DNA of 50,938 nucleotides from Sphingobacteriaceae bacterium UBA6709. GTDB taxonomy: Bacteria; Bacteroidota; Bacteroidia; Sphingobacteriales; Sphingobacteriaceae. A model generated the notes under the pieces. That model had not been told where the DNA came from and ran no database searches. It was given only the letters and a program-made list of their open reading frames with translations. Position 1 is the stretch's first letter; each line of letters opens with the position of its first letter. The position numbers were made by a program, and so were the translations under genes. Location: positions 1 to 50,938 of the forward strand of contig DKIV01000025.1 of NCBI GenBank assembly GCA_002454425.1, given 5' to 3'. Shown piece after piece: positions 42,449 to 50,938 of the stretch.

Positions 42449-44899
42449 TTAATCCTGCAATACAATATCACTTCCAATTTTCCAGCTCATATCGTAAAAG
42501 CCCGCACATTTAAGATCACTTTTACCATCTTTCATCAGTCCGGATCCAAAAACCATAAAATCTGGAAAGCCGCTGGCTCCTGCAAAATATTGATTGGCCT
42601 CGGCAGCCGCCATACCTTCCAACCCACTTCCGGCAATCACCGCCACTGTATTTGTCTCGGTATTTTTCTGCGGCCACATAAAGTAGGTTGCCAGATCCAA
42701 GCCTTTCCAAATCTTTCCCCCCACATTTACTTCACCCCGTTTAACTTGAATTGGACAGTCAGCCAACAACAGGCCATAAGCGTCATTGGAACTTGCGTTA
42801 CCATAGATAATCACATTACGTCCCCGATATTTTTTCAAGGAATACTCTTTGTCGGAGATGATATCAACCGAACCATTTCCCCGGTAGTACCAAGCCTCCG
42901 CGTCATAGGTTGCCTTTGCCAGGTTCCAGCGATTCTCTTCCTTATTACCAGATGTGCCATACACAAACACCATACGCTGACTAAAAGGATCCTTAAATGT
43001 TCCATAACGCTGGGGACCTTTTTGCATCAGTGAGGGCAGCGTGCCTACACTCCAAACTCCATTATCATTCCGAAGTACTAAGCGGTCGTTCGTCGACTTA
43101 ACATCATAGCGTATCGCCGGGCTCTCATCAATGACGATCTCCACAGCTTTGCCAACAGGGAAATCGCCCAAACTAAGCGTCATTACCTGCACATTCGTAC
43201 TATTACCCTTAATCATTCCTTGTTTTACGCCTCTCACCAAATTCACTTCACTATAAACCAAAGGATGCTGTTGCTGCAAAATCGACAACCATCGGTATTC
43301 GGAGGAAATACCAGGACTTGCGGTTTTAAAACTAATAACATTTACCGCTGTATCGGCCAGTCGCTTATGACTTTTAAAAAAGTCAAACAATGGCTTCCAA
43401 TCTACGCTCTCATTACCGTACCAATGACTACCTCCAGGATACTCATAATATGCGAAATCAGAATGAAAGTCAGCCAGGAGCTTCTTCATCTGCCGCGCAT
43501 ACTCAACAGATACCACCGGATCCGCGTCTCCATGATTCACGTAAACGCCAAAAGGCTTATAATTATGAGCAAGAGCAGGAACATCACTCTGATTGCTCGC
43601 GCGTAATAACAATCGCTCCATAGCGTTGGCTCCCTTTTCTGGCACCAGACCATCTGCTGAGCCGTAGCCTTTTAGAGTAGGATATCCCGCGCAGGGCGCT
43701 ATCGCCGCCCAATTACCGGGATAAGTAGCGCCAAGGAACCAGGTGCCGTGACCGCCCATAGAATGCCCCGTAAGATAAATATGATCTTTCTCGGGCTTAA
43801 ATTTTGCCTTAGCAATACTCAACACCTCTAAGGCATCCAAACGTCCCCAATCTTCCCAGTTGAAGCCTCGTGGCCTCCTGTTCGTTGGCGCCACCAGGGT
43901 TCCCCAATCTTTAGCAGTGTATGCTTGTGCCTGGCCTATTGCCTCGACTCCCGCGCCATGTACGGAGAAGAATAAAGCAGCGTTCTCTTTTGATCCGCCA
44001 AGCTGCGGAGAAACCGCGTAATACTGTAAGCTACCGTCAATATCACTCACAAACGACGATTTATACTTATCATTTGCTGCAACAGCATTAAGGGATATAT
44101 CCTGCGATTCTACTACCTTCCCCGCAGCAACAAGCTCAACCTTACAATTGAATGCTCCGACTTTAGTAATCGCAGAAGCATCAAAGCCAAACATCACTTT
44201 CCTCATACTCAATGCACCCAGCTCTGCAACTCGCTGCTCCTTAACCCGACCTTCAACAGTCGTTCTCAGCAACAACCCTTTGCCGGGTTTCTCCGAAGAG
44301 TTTATCAATACTATTGCTGCCTTAAGTGCTGAATTCTCTTGCCCAAGCACCGCATCTGCGGCGGTTAAATCTCGCGCATTCAGCATCAATGGCGCCGGAT
44401 TTAACAAAAGCTTTGCTTTAGTGTACTCGCCTCTGACATAAAACTCGTTAAGACCCTTTTTTAACTTTACAGGAACGAACATCCACCCCACACTATAGGG
44501 ATCACCAAAATGCAGAACGGAATTGACATAAACCGCGCTATTGCCGCGCATGTCCAGGAGTACAACCTGATCTTTCTCCGATTGATAGCTCAAATATAGG
44601 TATCCGCGCCCCCAATATCCGCGTCCACCAAATTTGCCCGCACTGTCGGCAACCGCACGCTCCCACTTACTACTATCCGTCAGCGCATCTCCCACGACAG
44701 GGGTTTTCAGCATACCCTTATGTAAAGCCAAGGCCAGGGGATCCTGATACACAGCCTCCCTTCCGTAACGATGAACATTCCTGGCAATCAGACCTTCTCT
44801 GAAGATATAGGCCTTATCCTGAGCTATTGCATCATTCAGAGAAGCTCCAATTAACACCGAGAACAAAATCGTTTTAGCACTTAAATTAAAATACGCCAT
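42449..44899 (-). CDS. Large secreted alpha/beta hydrolase, prolyl-oligopeptidase/esterase-like
   Basis: An 816-residue protein with a signal peptide (KTILFSVLIGASLNDAIAQ). Residues 30-270 are beta-rich, with a jelly-roll-like part (GYLYLSYQSEKDQVVLLDMRG) followed by another beta region. The alpha/beta-hydrolase domain spans about 280-520, with FFSVHGAGVEA, nucleophile Ser380 in LTGHSMGGHGTWF, NHGDADPVVSVEYA (likely Asp) and YPGGSHWYGN (likely His). A further C-terminal region of about 290 residues is unassigned. The catalytic domain resembles S9-like esterases used on carbohydrate esters. It is co-directional with GH20, separated from it by a terminator-like hairpin, and followed after 6 bases by a second hydrolase. 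Confidence 0.78.
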   Translation of the reverse strand: MAYFNLSAKTILFSVLIGASLNDAIAQDKAYIFREGLIARNVHRYGREAVYQDPLALALHKGMLKTPVVGDALTDSSKWERAVADSAGKFGGRGYWGRGYLYLSYQSEKDQVVLLDMRGNSAVYVNSVLHFGDPYSVGWMFVPVKLKKGLNEFYVRGEYTKAKLLLNPAPLMLNARDLTAADAVLGQENSALKAAIVLINSSEKPGKGLLLRTTVEGRVKEQRVAELGALSMRKVMFGFDASAITKVGAFNCKVELVAAGKVVESQDISLNAVAANDKYKSSFVSDIDGSLQYYAVSPQLGGSKENAALFFSVHGAGVEAIGQAQAYTAKDWGTLVAPTNRRPRGFNWEDWGRLDALEVLSIAKAKFKPEKDHIYLTGHSMGGHGTWFLGATYPGNWAAIAPCAGYPTLKGYGSADGLVPEKGANAMERLLLRASNQSDVPALAHNYKPFGVYVNHGDADPVVSVEYARQMKKLLADFHSDFAYYEYPGGSHWYGNESVDWKPLFDFFKSHKRLADTAVNVISFKTASPGISSEYRWLSILQQQHPLVYSEVNLVRGVKQGMIKGNSTNVQVMTLSLGDFPVGKAVEIVIDESPAIRYDVKSTNDRLVLRNDNGVWSVGTLPSLMQKGPQRYGTFKDPFSQRMVFVYGTSGNKEENRWNLAKATYDAEAWYYRGNGSVDIISDKEYSLKKYRGRNVIIYGNASSNDAYGLLLADCPIQVKRGEVNVGGKIWKGLDLATYFMWPQKNTETNTVAVIAGSGLEGMAAAEANQYFAGASGFPDFMVFGSGLMKDGKSDLKCAGFYDMSWKIGSDIVLQD

Positions 44900-44905
44900 A
44901 CGTTT

Positions 44906-44942
44906 TCATAAAAATACCGGCAGTGCTTGTAACACTACCGGT
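44906..44942 (-). terminator. Intra-operon terminator between GH20 and the large hydrolase
   Basis: Stem ACCGG-AGTG (44916-44925) with CACT-CCGGT (44933-44942), with one mismatch, is followed on the minus strand by ATTTTT. It lies 14 bases past the GH20 stop and ends 6 bases before the next ATG, so it may partly uncouple the two enzyme groups. Confidence 0.6.
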
Positions 44943-44956
44943 CTCCAAAAATATTA

Positions 44957-46582
44957 TTATTTCATCTCTGCAACTACAGGTCCCGTCTGTACGCCCCATA
45001 GTTTATAACGCTGCAACTGCTTCTCCAGACGCACATTAAAATCGTCCCAGTTACGTGAAGCTTTTGGACTCCATAGCACTTCGCTTAACGCACCCATGCG
45101 GGGAAACACCTGATATTCTATCTTATTGGTATTTGGAATATACTCCGTCCAAAGATTCGCCTGTGCACCCAATACATATTTCGCATTTTCAGCGCTGAGT
45201 TCTTTCGGTACAGGCTCATAAGAATACACTTTGCGAATACTTGTAAAACCTCCGATCGTTAATGAGTCATCGGGTTTCACCTGAGAGTGATCAAAATAAA
45301 CATGACTTCCAGGAGTCATAATCACCTGATGCTTCTGTTTGGCAGCCTCAATACCGCCTTCTTCTCCTCTCCAGCTCATCACAATAGCATTGGGTGCTAA
45401 TCCTCCTTCAAGAATCTCATCCCAGCCAATGATCGTTTTACCCTTCTTGTTGATGTATTTTTCCATCCGGTTAATGAAGTAGCTCTGCAACTCATGCTCG
45501 TCCTTCAACCCTTTTTCTTTCATTAATTGCTGACAGAAAGCTGAGCGCTTCCAATTGTCTTTCGGACATTCGTCACCTCCAACATGAAAGTACTTGGATG
45601 GGAACAAGGGAATAACTTCATCTACCACATCTTGTAGAAAAGCGAAGGTTTTTTCTGTCGGCGCGAATACATCCGGGAATACGCCCCAGGTTTGTTGAAC
45701 ATGTTTTCCAGTGGTGTCACCAGCCCAAACAGTGCCTTTTGGCGCCTGTGTTGATTCTTCAGGAAAACAGCTAAGTTCCGGATAGGCAGCGATAGCCGCT
45801 GAAGCGTGACCAGGCATCTCTATCTCGGGAACAACCGTGATATATCTCTTGGCAGCGTAGGCAACAACCTCTTTTACATCTTCCTGAGTATAATATCCGC
45901 CGTAGTGCTTATTGTTATTACCCGTACCTGGAAAATGACCTATGATTGTTCCGTTACGATACCCCCCTACCTCTGTAAGCTTAGGATACTTTTTTATCTC
46001 AATCCGCCATCCCTGATCATCAGTAAGATGCCAATGAAAATAGTTCATCTTATGAAGCGCGAGATAGTCGATATACTTTTTCAGGTATGATACCGGAAAA
46101 AAATGACGGCATACATCCAGATGCATCCCGCGATAGGCGAATCTCGGCTCATCTTTCACATGTACTTTTGCAATTTTTAACGCTGCATTTTTCTCTGCCG
46201 GAAGCAACTGTATGAACGTCTGTACGCCATAAAATACACCCTCTACAGAATTTGCCTGAATCAATACGCGGGCATCATTTACGTCTAAGCTATACGCTCC
46301 TTTGGTTGGTAACTTATCTACCTTTAGCGACAACTGAATATGAAATTTGCCCGTAGCACGTCCTTTTTTCAACATAAAGCCATAGTACTGCTCCAGATAA
46401 TCATTTAGAAAATCTGCTGAGGGCTGCAACTTTTCACTATTCATCTGAACTACCGTATTGCTGTTCAGACTAACAGTTCCACTTGTTTCCGTCAGGCTTA
46501 CCGGTCGCGGAACAATATTTACCTGAGCTCCGGCGATACCTGCGAAGGCGAGCATTCCGGCTAATAAAAGCACTTTTTTCAT
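44957..46582 (-). CDS. Secreted GH20 beta-N-acetylhexosaminidase
   Basis: A 541-residue GH20 enzyme with a signal peptide (VLLLAGMLAFAGIAGAQ). Residues 20-145 form the GH20b-type N-terminal domain, and the TIM barrel follows (FAYRGMHLDVCRHFFPV, MNYFHWHLTDDQGWRIEIKKYP, VPEIEMPGHASAA). The catalytic pair is Asp337-Glu338 in YFHVGGDECPKDNW, using the N-acetyl group of the substrate. It removes terminal beta-GlcNAc or GalNAc. It follows the beta-galactosidase gene by 48 bases, the order expected for sequential trimming of Gal-GlcNAc antennae. Confidence 0.95.
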   Translation of the reverse strand: MKKVLLLAGMLAFAGIAGAQVNIVPRPVSLTETSGTVSLNSNTVVQMNSEKLQPSADFLNDYLEQYYGFMLKKGRATGKFHIQLSLKVDKLPTKGAYSLDVNDARVLIQANSVEGVFYGVQTFIQLLPAEKNAALKIAKVHVKDEPRFAYRGMHLDVCRHFFPVSYLKKYIDYLALHKMNYFHWHLTDDQGWRIEIKKYPKLTEVGGYRNGTIIGHFPGTGNNNKHYGGYYTQEDVKEVVAYAAKRYITVVPEIEMPGHASAAIAAYPELSCFPEESTQAPKGTVWAGDTTGKHVQQTWGVFPDVFAPTEKTFAFLQDVVDEVIPLFPSKYFHVGGDECPKDNWKRSAFCQQLMKEKGLKDEHELQSYFINRMEKYINKKGKTIIGWDEILEGGLAPNAIVMSWRGEEGGIEAAKQKHQVIMTPGSHVYFDHSQVKPDDSLTIGGFTSIRKVYSYEPVPKELSAENAKYVLGAQANLWTEYIPNTNKIEYQVFPRMGALSEVLWSPKASRNWDDFNVRLEKQLQRYKLWGVQTGPVVAEMK

Positions 46583-46630
46583 ATTCTTTATTCGATGGTG
46601 ATAGTTTTTTATCTTATTAAAACGGCCTCA

Positions 46631-49600
46631 CTATTTTAAAGGCACAATGCGAAAGCTATATTGCTGAGGTTTATACGGAATACGATATTCTTTTATAGCT
46701 GGCGAACCCCAGCTATCTATTCCCCCAACACCGGTCTGTTGCAAATCCACATGCATAAATATACGGTCACGAGGTATAAGCTCACCCGAATGATATTGCG
46801 CCTTATCTATCGCAGGATCTAAATCATCCAGACTATACGGCAAGGCCGAGAAATTCAACAAGCTATCAACATACTCAATACGGATTCCTTTGCCCTGAGC
46901 GTCTGCCATCTTCAGCCAGCGCACATCGGCTTTGTTGCCGCTTTCTTGCGGACGGGCATATGGGAAGTACTGATCCTTTAACTGCTGTTTGTAAATACCA
47001 ACCAGCGCGTTATCTTTTCGATCCCAGTAATTCTCCCACGGCCCCCTGCCGAAAAACGTTATGTTACCGTAACTCTTCGATAACTCAAGCGAGTTACCCA
47101 CACGCATAAGCATCTTTTCCTTTCCACTCAAACTATGTAGTCGGGTATCAACTTCTATAGTACCATCTCCGTGAACAATATATTTTTGCGTAACACGCGC
47201 GGTTCCGCCAACCAATGATTTCTCAAAGCTCAGCTCATATGCACCACCCACGAGGACCTCTGTTTTCATTCTTACATCGCCCGACGCCCCGTATGCCTTA
47301 CGCCATTGACGCATACTCCTGTTTAAGCCTGCGCCAATATCATTATCATTCGGCGCCCGCCAGAAATCAGGCTCCGGGCCGTTTAATATTACTTTTTTGC
47401 CCTTTAGCATATACTCCTGCAGACGTCCCGCTTTCACGTTAAAGCTCACGCTAAATCCGCGGCCATTAAGCGTCAAAATACTATCACGTGTAGTCGCTGA
47501 AATCTTTTCTGAACTCAGCTCTCGTACCGCAGGCTTCCCTTTTTGCAATTCAAATTGTTCATATGCCAGCTCATACCCAGTCGGAAGAAATGGCTCCGCC
47601 GACTTTAGGAGGTAGTGCACATTCAGATGATAATCTTTGCCGGCCTTCATCACTGGCAATGAAAGTTCATATTCCTTCACTTCCTGCGGTCCCTCTCCCA
47701 TCTGTTCAATATTCCCTTTCTTTACCAGGATGCCGTTCTCCAAAACTTCCCATGAAAGCTTAACGTTCGATAGGTCTTTAAAGAAATACTCATTCTTTAT
47801 GCTTATTCTTCCATTCCCAAGATAACGTGTTTGAATATCCTGATGCACTTTTTTAACTTCCACAGCCATGGGAGTTAGCTGCCTATATCCCGTCACTACG
47901 CCTTTCACACAGAAATTATTATCACTGAACTCCTGACTCACAGGATTATCCAAAGGAAAGTCGCCACCGTAAGCTAAAATTCGCTTTCCGTTTTTTACGG
48001 TATCTATTCCCTGATCTATCCACTCCCAAATAAATCCTCCCTGCAAATACTGATTGTTCCTTATTACATCCCAGTAGTCTTTGAAATTACCAAGGCTATT
48101 TCCCATGATATGAGCGTATTCACTCATAATCATCAGCCGGTCTGGATTAATTGTAGAATAATACTTCATATAATCCGGTCCCGGATACTGCGGAACGATC
48201 ATGTCTGTATTATAGTCCTCCTCAGCTCGCTCATATTGCACTGGCCGCGTATCCGTCTTTTTCAACCAATCATATGCCGCATACATATTTGTACCGTTAC
48301 CAGCCTCATTGCCCAATGACCAGGTAACCACGCTTGCATGATTTTTATCACGCTGATACATCCGCTTCACACGCTCCATGTGGGCCCGCTTCCATTCTCT
48401 ATCGTTTGCGAAATTTACCGAAAGATCATACCCTCTGCCATGCGACTCAATGTTTGCCTCATCAACAACGTATAAGCCGTATTCGTCGCACAACTCCATC
48501 CAATAAGGATCCGGAGGATAATGCGAGTGCCGAACAGCATTCACATTGAGCTTCTTCATCATCTCCATGTCCTTGCGCATATCTTCTTCTGTGAGGGCAT
48601 GCCCCCTCCGCGGATGATGCTCATGCCTATTGACGCCTTTTATAAGAACACGTTTACCATTCACCAGAAAATTCCTATCCTTGATTTCAATAGAACGGAA
48701 GCCCACCCGCTGGTTAACGACCTCTGTAATATCCCCTTTTCTATTCTTAAGGGTTATCACTAGATTATACAGATAGGGTAGTTCCGCCGACCACGATTTA
48801 ACATTGGCGATCAAACTCTCAAAATCAAGCGTAGCCTCATAATTTCCCAACACACTCCCCGTCTTATTAGCTTCATAAACAACCTTTCCTTCCTTGTCAC
48901 TAAGCTGTAAGGCAACACTAAAGGTATCTGGTTTGCTATGGAATGTATGCGATTCAATTTTATAGCTATTCACTTGCAGATTCAGACTAAACACTCCATC
49001 TTTATAACTATTAGTCAAATCTGAACCCACTTTAAAATCTCTTATAGCTACTTTTGGTGTAGAATACAGATATACACTGCGATCTATACCCGAAAAACGA
49101 AACATATCCTGACATTCAAGATAAGAAGCGTCACTCCAACGATAAACCTGCAACGCTACGGTGTTCTCACCAGATTGAAGATATCGGGTGATATTAAATT
49201 CCGCCGCAAGCTTGCTATCCTCACTATATCCCACTTTGCGACCATTTATCCAAATGAAGAAAGCTGATTTCACGGCACCAAGGTTGATAAATACTTCACG
49301 TCCTTTCCAGGAATCAGGAAGCATGAACTTCTTCCGGTACGATCCTACAGGATTATTATCTTCTGGAATATCGAACGGAGGATTCAGCTTCCCGCCCCGC
49401 TTACCAGCGCCGGCAAAATCATACGGTTGATTTACGTAAATTGGATAACCATAACCAATCAGCTCCCAGTTTCCCGGAACTACAAAATTCTTCCATCCGC
49501 TATCGTCAAATTCCTTTTTAAAGAAATCCATAGGACGTTGACGCGGATCCTGAACCCAATTGAATTTCCACTGTCCATTCAGGGAAATATAATATCGAGA

Positions 49601-49786
49601 GTCCGACTTGTTACGCTTTTTTGCTAGTGCAAGATTTTCATATCCAAAAAAATTGGAATGCATCGTCAATCTGTTAACCGATACGATATCAGGACTGGTG
49701 ATTTCCGGGGGCAATTCTTGTCCCAGACCTATGTTCGCGACAAATAAGCAGAGATATAAAAACGAGAATATTAGCTTTTTATTCAT
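46631..49786 (-). CDS. Secreted GH2 beta-galactosidase (LacZ type)
   Basis: A 1051-residue LacZ-type GH2 enzyme with a signal peptide (LIFSFLYLCLFVANIGLGQ). Five LacZ-like domains are visible: jelly-roll (NGQWKFNWVQDPRQRP, WELIGYGYPIYVNQPYDF), immunoglobulin-like domain, TIM barrel with acid/base Glu in VTWSLGNEAGNG and nucleophile Glu in RLMIMSEYAHIMGNS, IWEWIDQGIDT, and the C-terminal beta-galactosidase small chain (APNDNDIGAG, FFGRGPWENYWDRK). Export distinguishes it from cytosolic LacZ and fits removal of terminal beta-galactose from extracellular glycans. It is the first gene of its operon, about 460 bases from the upstream RRM gene. Confidence 0.94.
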   Translation of the reverse strand: MNKKLIFSFLYLCLFVANIGLGQELPPEITSPDIVSVNRLTMHSNFFGYENLALAKKRNKSDSRYYISLNGQWKFNWVQDPRQRPMDFFKKEFDDSGWKNFVVPGNWELIGYGYPIYVNQPYDFAGAGKRGGKLNPPFDIPEDNNPVGSYRKKFMLPDSWKGREVFINLGAVKSAFFIWINGRKVGYSEDSKLAAEFNITRYLQSGENTVALQVYRWSDASYLECQDMFRFSGIDRSVYLYSTPKVAIRDFKVGSDLTNSYKDGVFSLNLQVNSYKIESHTFHSKPDTFSVALQLSDKEGKVVYEANKTGSVLGNYEATLDFESLIANVKSWSAELPYLYNLVITLKNRKGDITEVVNQRVGFRSIEIKDRNFLVNGKRVLIKGVNRHEHHPRRGHALTEEDMRKDMEMMKKLNVNAVRHSHYPPDPYWMELCDEYGLYVVDEANIESHGRGYDLSVNFANDREWKRAHMERVKRMYQRDKNHASVVTWSLGNEAGNGTNMYAAYDWLKKTDTRPVQYERAEEDYNTDMIVPQYPGPDYMKYYSTINPDRLMIMSEYAHIMGNSLGNFKDYWDVIRNNQYLQGGFIWEWIDQGIDTVKNGKRILAYGGDFPLDNPVSQEFSDNNFCVKGVVTGYRQLTPMAVEVKKVHQDIQTRYLGNGRISIKNEYFFKDLSNVKLSWEVLENGILVKKGNIEQMGEGPQEVKEYELSLPVMKAGKDYHLNVHYLLKSAEPFLPTGYELAYEQFELQKGKPAVRELSSEKISATTRDSILTLNGRGFSVSFNVKAGRLQEYMLKGKKVILNGPEPDFWRAPNDNDIGAGLNRSMRQWRKAYGASGDVRMKTEVLVGGAYELSFEKSLVGGTARVTQKYIVHGDGTIEVDTRLHSLSGKEKMLMRVGNSLELSKSYGNITFFGRGPWENYWDRKDNALVGIYKQQLKDQYFPYARPQESGNKADVRWLKMADAQGKGIRIEYVDSLLNFSALPYSLDDLDPAIDKAQYHSGELIPRDRIFMHVDLQQTGVGGIDSWGSPAIKEYRIPYKPQQYSFRIVPLK

Positions 49787-50133
49787 TTTTAGGGTAAGTG
49801 TACTATAATCGATTCAAAACCAATCATGACAAGCACTATGGGATTTCCGCACGCGTATGCAAATGTGCACGCAAACACCGCCATAAACACATCAGGATCA
49901 GCATTTACTTGAGTGTTAAATTTAAGGGTTTTAAACGCCAAAACAATACTACAAATAACCTTTTTTCAAAAAAACAAACAAGAAAAAACATCCCTAAATT
50001 GAATCATGTATGCGCACACACAATTTTTCTAATTATAACACAGGGCTATCTTCTAAATGAGCGGGAGATAAAGTAATCAGTCAGTGGCCTGCATGCAGCA
50101 CTTCCGGCCGAAATGGTGAACAGGAATAGGCAT
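49787..50133. other. Intergenic promoter region of the beta-galactosidase operon
   Basis: About 350 bases between the RRM gene terminator and the beta-galactosidase start. It has to hold the operon promoter, but I find no perfect TAnnTTTG element on the minus strand and no clear dyad shared with the ROK operon leader. Confidence 0.4.
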
Positions 50134-50178
50134 AAAAAAGACGAAGATGTACGAAACCTTGCCGGACACCTTCGTCTT
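50134..50178 (-). terminator. Intrinsic terminator after the RRM gene
   Basis: A perfect 9-bp stem, AAGACGAAG (50138-50146) with CTTCGTCTT (50170-50178), runs into a T-tract on the minus strand. It separates the RRM transcript from the glycan operon. Confidence 0.75.
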
Positions 50179-50249
50179 CGTTGTACAAAGAAAATATTTT
50201 CACGCGCATTCAACTAACAGACTTGGTCTGTCACCTTGCGCTATACGGT

Positions 50250-50588
50250 TTACTGACGATCCTGAAAGTTCTTATTAAATCCTCCTTTATTAAATCCTCC
50301 CTTTCCTGGTCCACCAAAACCTGGACGACGGGGAGCTTGGTTTGTTTGTTTGCTTTCTGCCTTCGCTACAGCAATAGCTCTGCCATAGATTTCAAGACCA
50401 TTAAGGTCGTCTATCGCTTTCTGAGCTTGCTCGTCATCGGGCATTTCAACAAAGCCAAATCCTTTTTTCTTTCCTGTTTCCTTGTCTAACACTAGTTTAA
50501 CAGACGATACTTCTCCGTATTCTTCGAATGTCTCTCTAATGTCGTTTTCTTCTAATTTAAAAGGTAGGCTGGCAACGAAAATCTTCAT
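50250..50588 (-). CDS. RRM-domain RNA-binding protein
   Basis: A 112-residue cytoplasmic protein with one RNA recognition motif at residues 1-80: RNP2 is KIFVASLPF (residues 2-10) and RNP1 is KKGFGFVEM (about 41-49). The tail is Gly/Lys/Asn-rich with repeated GGFNK units (GKGGFNKGGFNKNF) and probably disordered. Such proteins resemble the cyanobacterial cold-inducible Rbp family and are widespread in Bacteroidota, where they have been linked to control of polysaccharide utilisation genes. It lies upstream of the beta-galactosidase operon but has its own terminator. Confidence 0.93.
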   Translation of the reverse strand: MKIFVASLPFKLEENDIRETFEEYGEVSSVKLVLDKETGKKKGFGFVEMPDDEQAQKAIDDLNGLEIYGRAIAVAKAESKQTNQAPRRPGFGGPGKGGFNKGGFNKNFQDRQ

Positions 50589-50938
50589 TTTGTAATGTTT
50601 GAGAGTTGGGTAAATGAGTGATAATTATAATGCTATTTTTACGACTTTAGTAGAGTTTACACCCCGACAGCTATCTGTCCAGGGTTATTGGGGACAATAA
50701 GCTCCTCTTTATACAATCCCCTTAAATCAAATACTTCATGACTTTGGGATCCTCTAGCGGGATTACTTATTAGCCCCTATTAAACATTTCCGTTACAATA
50801 TAAGAAAAATAATACATTAAAAATTTTTTTTGGAGAAATTGACGTTCTAAGGCGTATTTTTTTCAAAATACTTAATAAATCAAACTTATTTTTAGACTTA
50901 TCATTGGCTACCTCTCAATATAAAGGTTGCAAAAAGAA
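50589..50938. other. Upstream region of the RRM gene
   Basis: About 350 AT-rich bases to the right edge with no supported gene. It probably contains the RRM promoter and a leader; I cannot identify a specific RNA element or promoter in it. Confidence 0.4.

Noticed and set aside
49798..50076. A 92-codon plus-strand frame in the spacer before the beta-galactosidase gene
   Set aside because: Its composition is Lys/His/Asn/Ile-rich in line with AT-rich spacer DNA, with no family resemblance and opposite orientation to the promoter needed there.

Overview
The window looks like a chromosomal segment of a Bacteroidota bacterium, most likely of the Sphingobacteriaceae (Pedobacter-like). Supporting signs are a SusC/SusD polysaccharide utilisation locus with a FecI-type sigma factor, many exo-glycosidases with Bacteroidota-style signal peptides, promoter elements of the TAnnTTTG type, the fused lycopene cyclase and CrtZ zeaxanthin route, and families such as DUF1543 and DUF1016 (YhcG). 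All assignments come from reading motifs by eye; no database search was run.

Region 1 (1-5584) is the end of an integrated element. A tRNA-Lys(UUU) gene is followed, on its 3' side, by a tyrosine recombinase, a co-directional YhcG-type PD-(D/E)xK nuclease, and a two-gene unit of an SMC/ABC-like ATPase and an overlapping partner that runs off the left edge. This is the layout of a tRNA-inserted island carrying defence-type cargo.

Region 2 (5585-20697) is mostly housekeeping and accessory chromosome: surE, a small membrane protein, lpxB and a HAD hydrolase; two pectin-degrading enzymes (GH28 and PL1) separated by a secreted unknown and a DUF1543 gene; a five-gene carotenoid operon (MarR regulator-crtI-crtB-crtZ-lycopene cyclase) sufficient to take GGPP to zeaxanthin; a secreted cyclophilin; and a MutT-like Nudix hydrolase.

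Region 3 (20698-49786) is one large glycan utilisation region on the minus strand, in two blocks. The first-transcribed block (49786 to 39490) carries GH2 beta-galactosidase, GH20 hexosaminidase, two secreted alpha/beta hydrolases, glycosylasparaginase and CutC, and ends in a good intrinsic terminator. The second block (38900 to 20698) starts with a ROK repressor, then an ECF sigma factor, a very short FecR-like protein, SusC, SusD, a double hairpin, GH29 alpha-fucosidase, a CBM9-like protein, a GHL10-like protein, GH92 alpha-mannosidase, GH2 beta-mannosidase-like and GH3. Together the enzymes can be matched to the linkages of an Asn-linked glycan, from terminal Gal/Fuc/GlcNAc through mannoses to the GlcNAc-Asn bond. 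I infer an N-glycan (possibly plant-type) utilisation system.

The most unusual regulatory feature is the short FecR-like protein with no visible membrane or periplasmic part, beside a SusC that also lacks the N-terminal STN signalling domain, behind a ROK repressor gene that nearly abuts the sigma gene. The right edge (50250-50588) holds an RRM RNA-binding protein gene with its own terminator.
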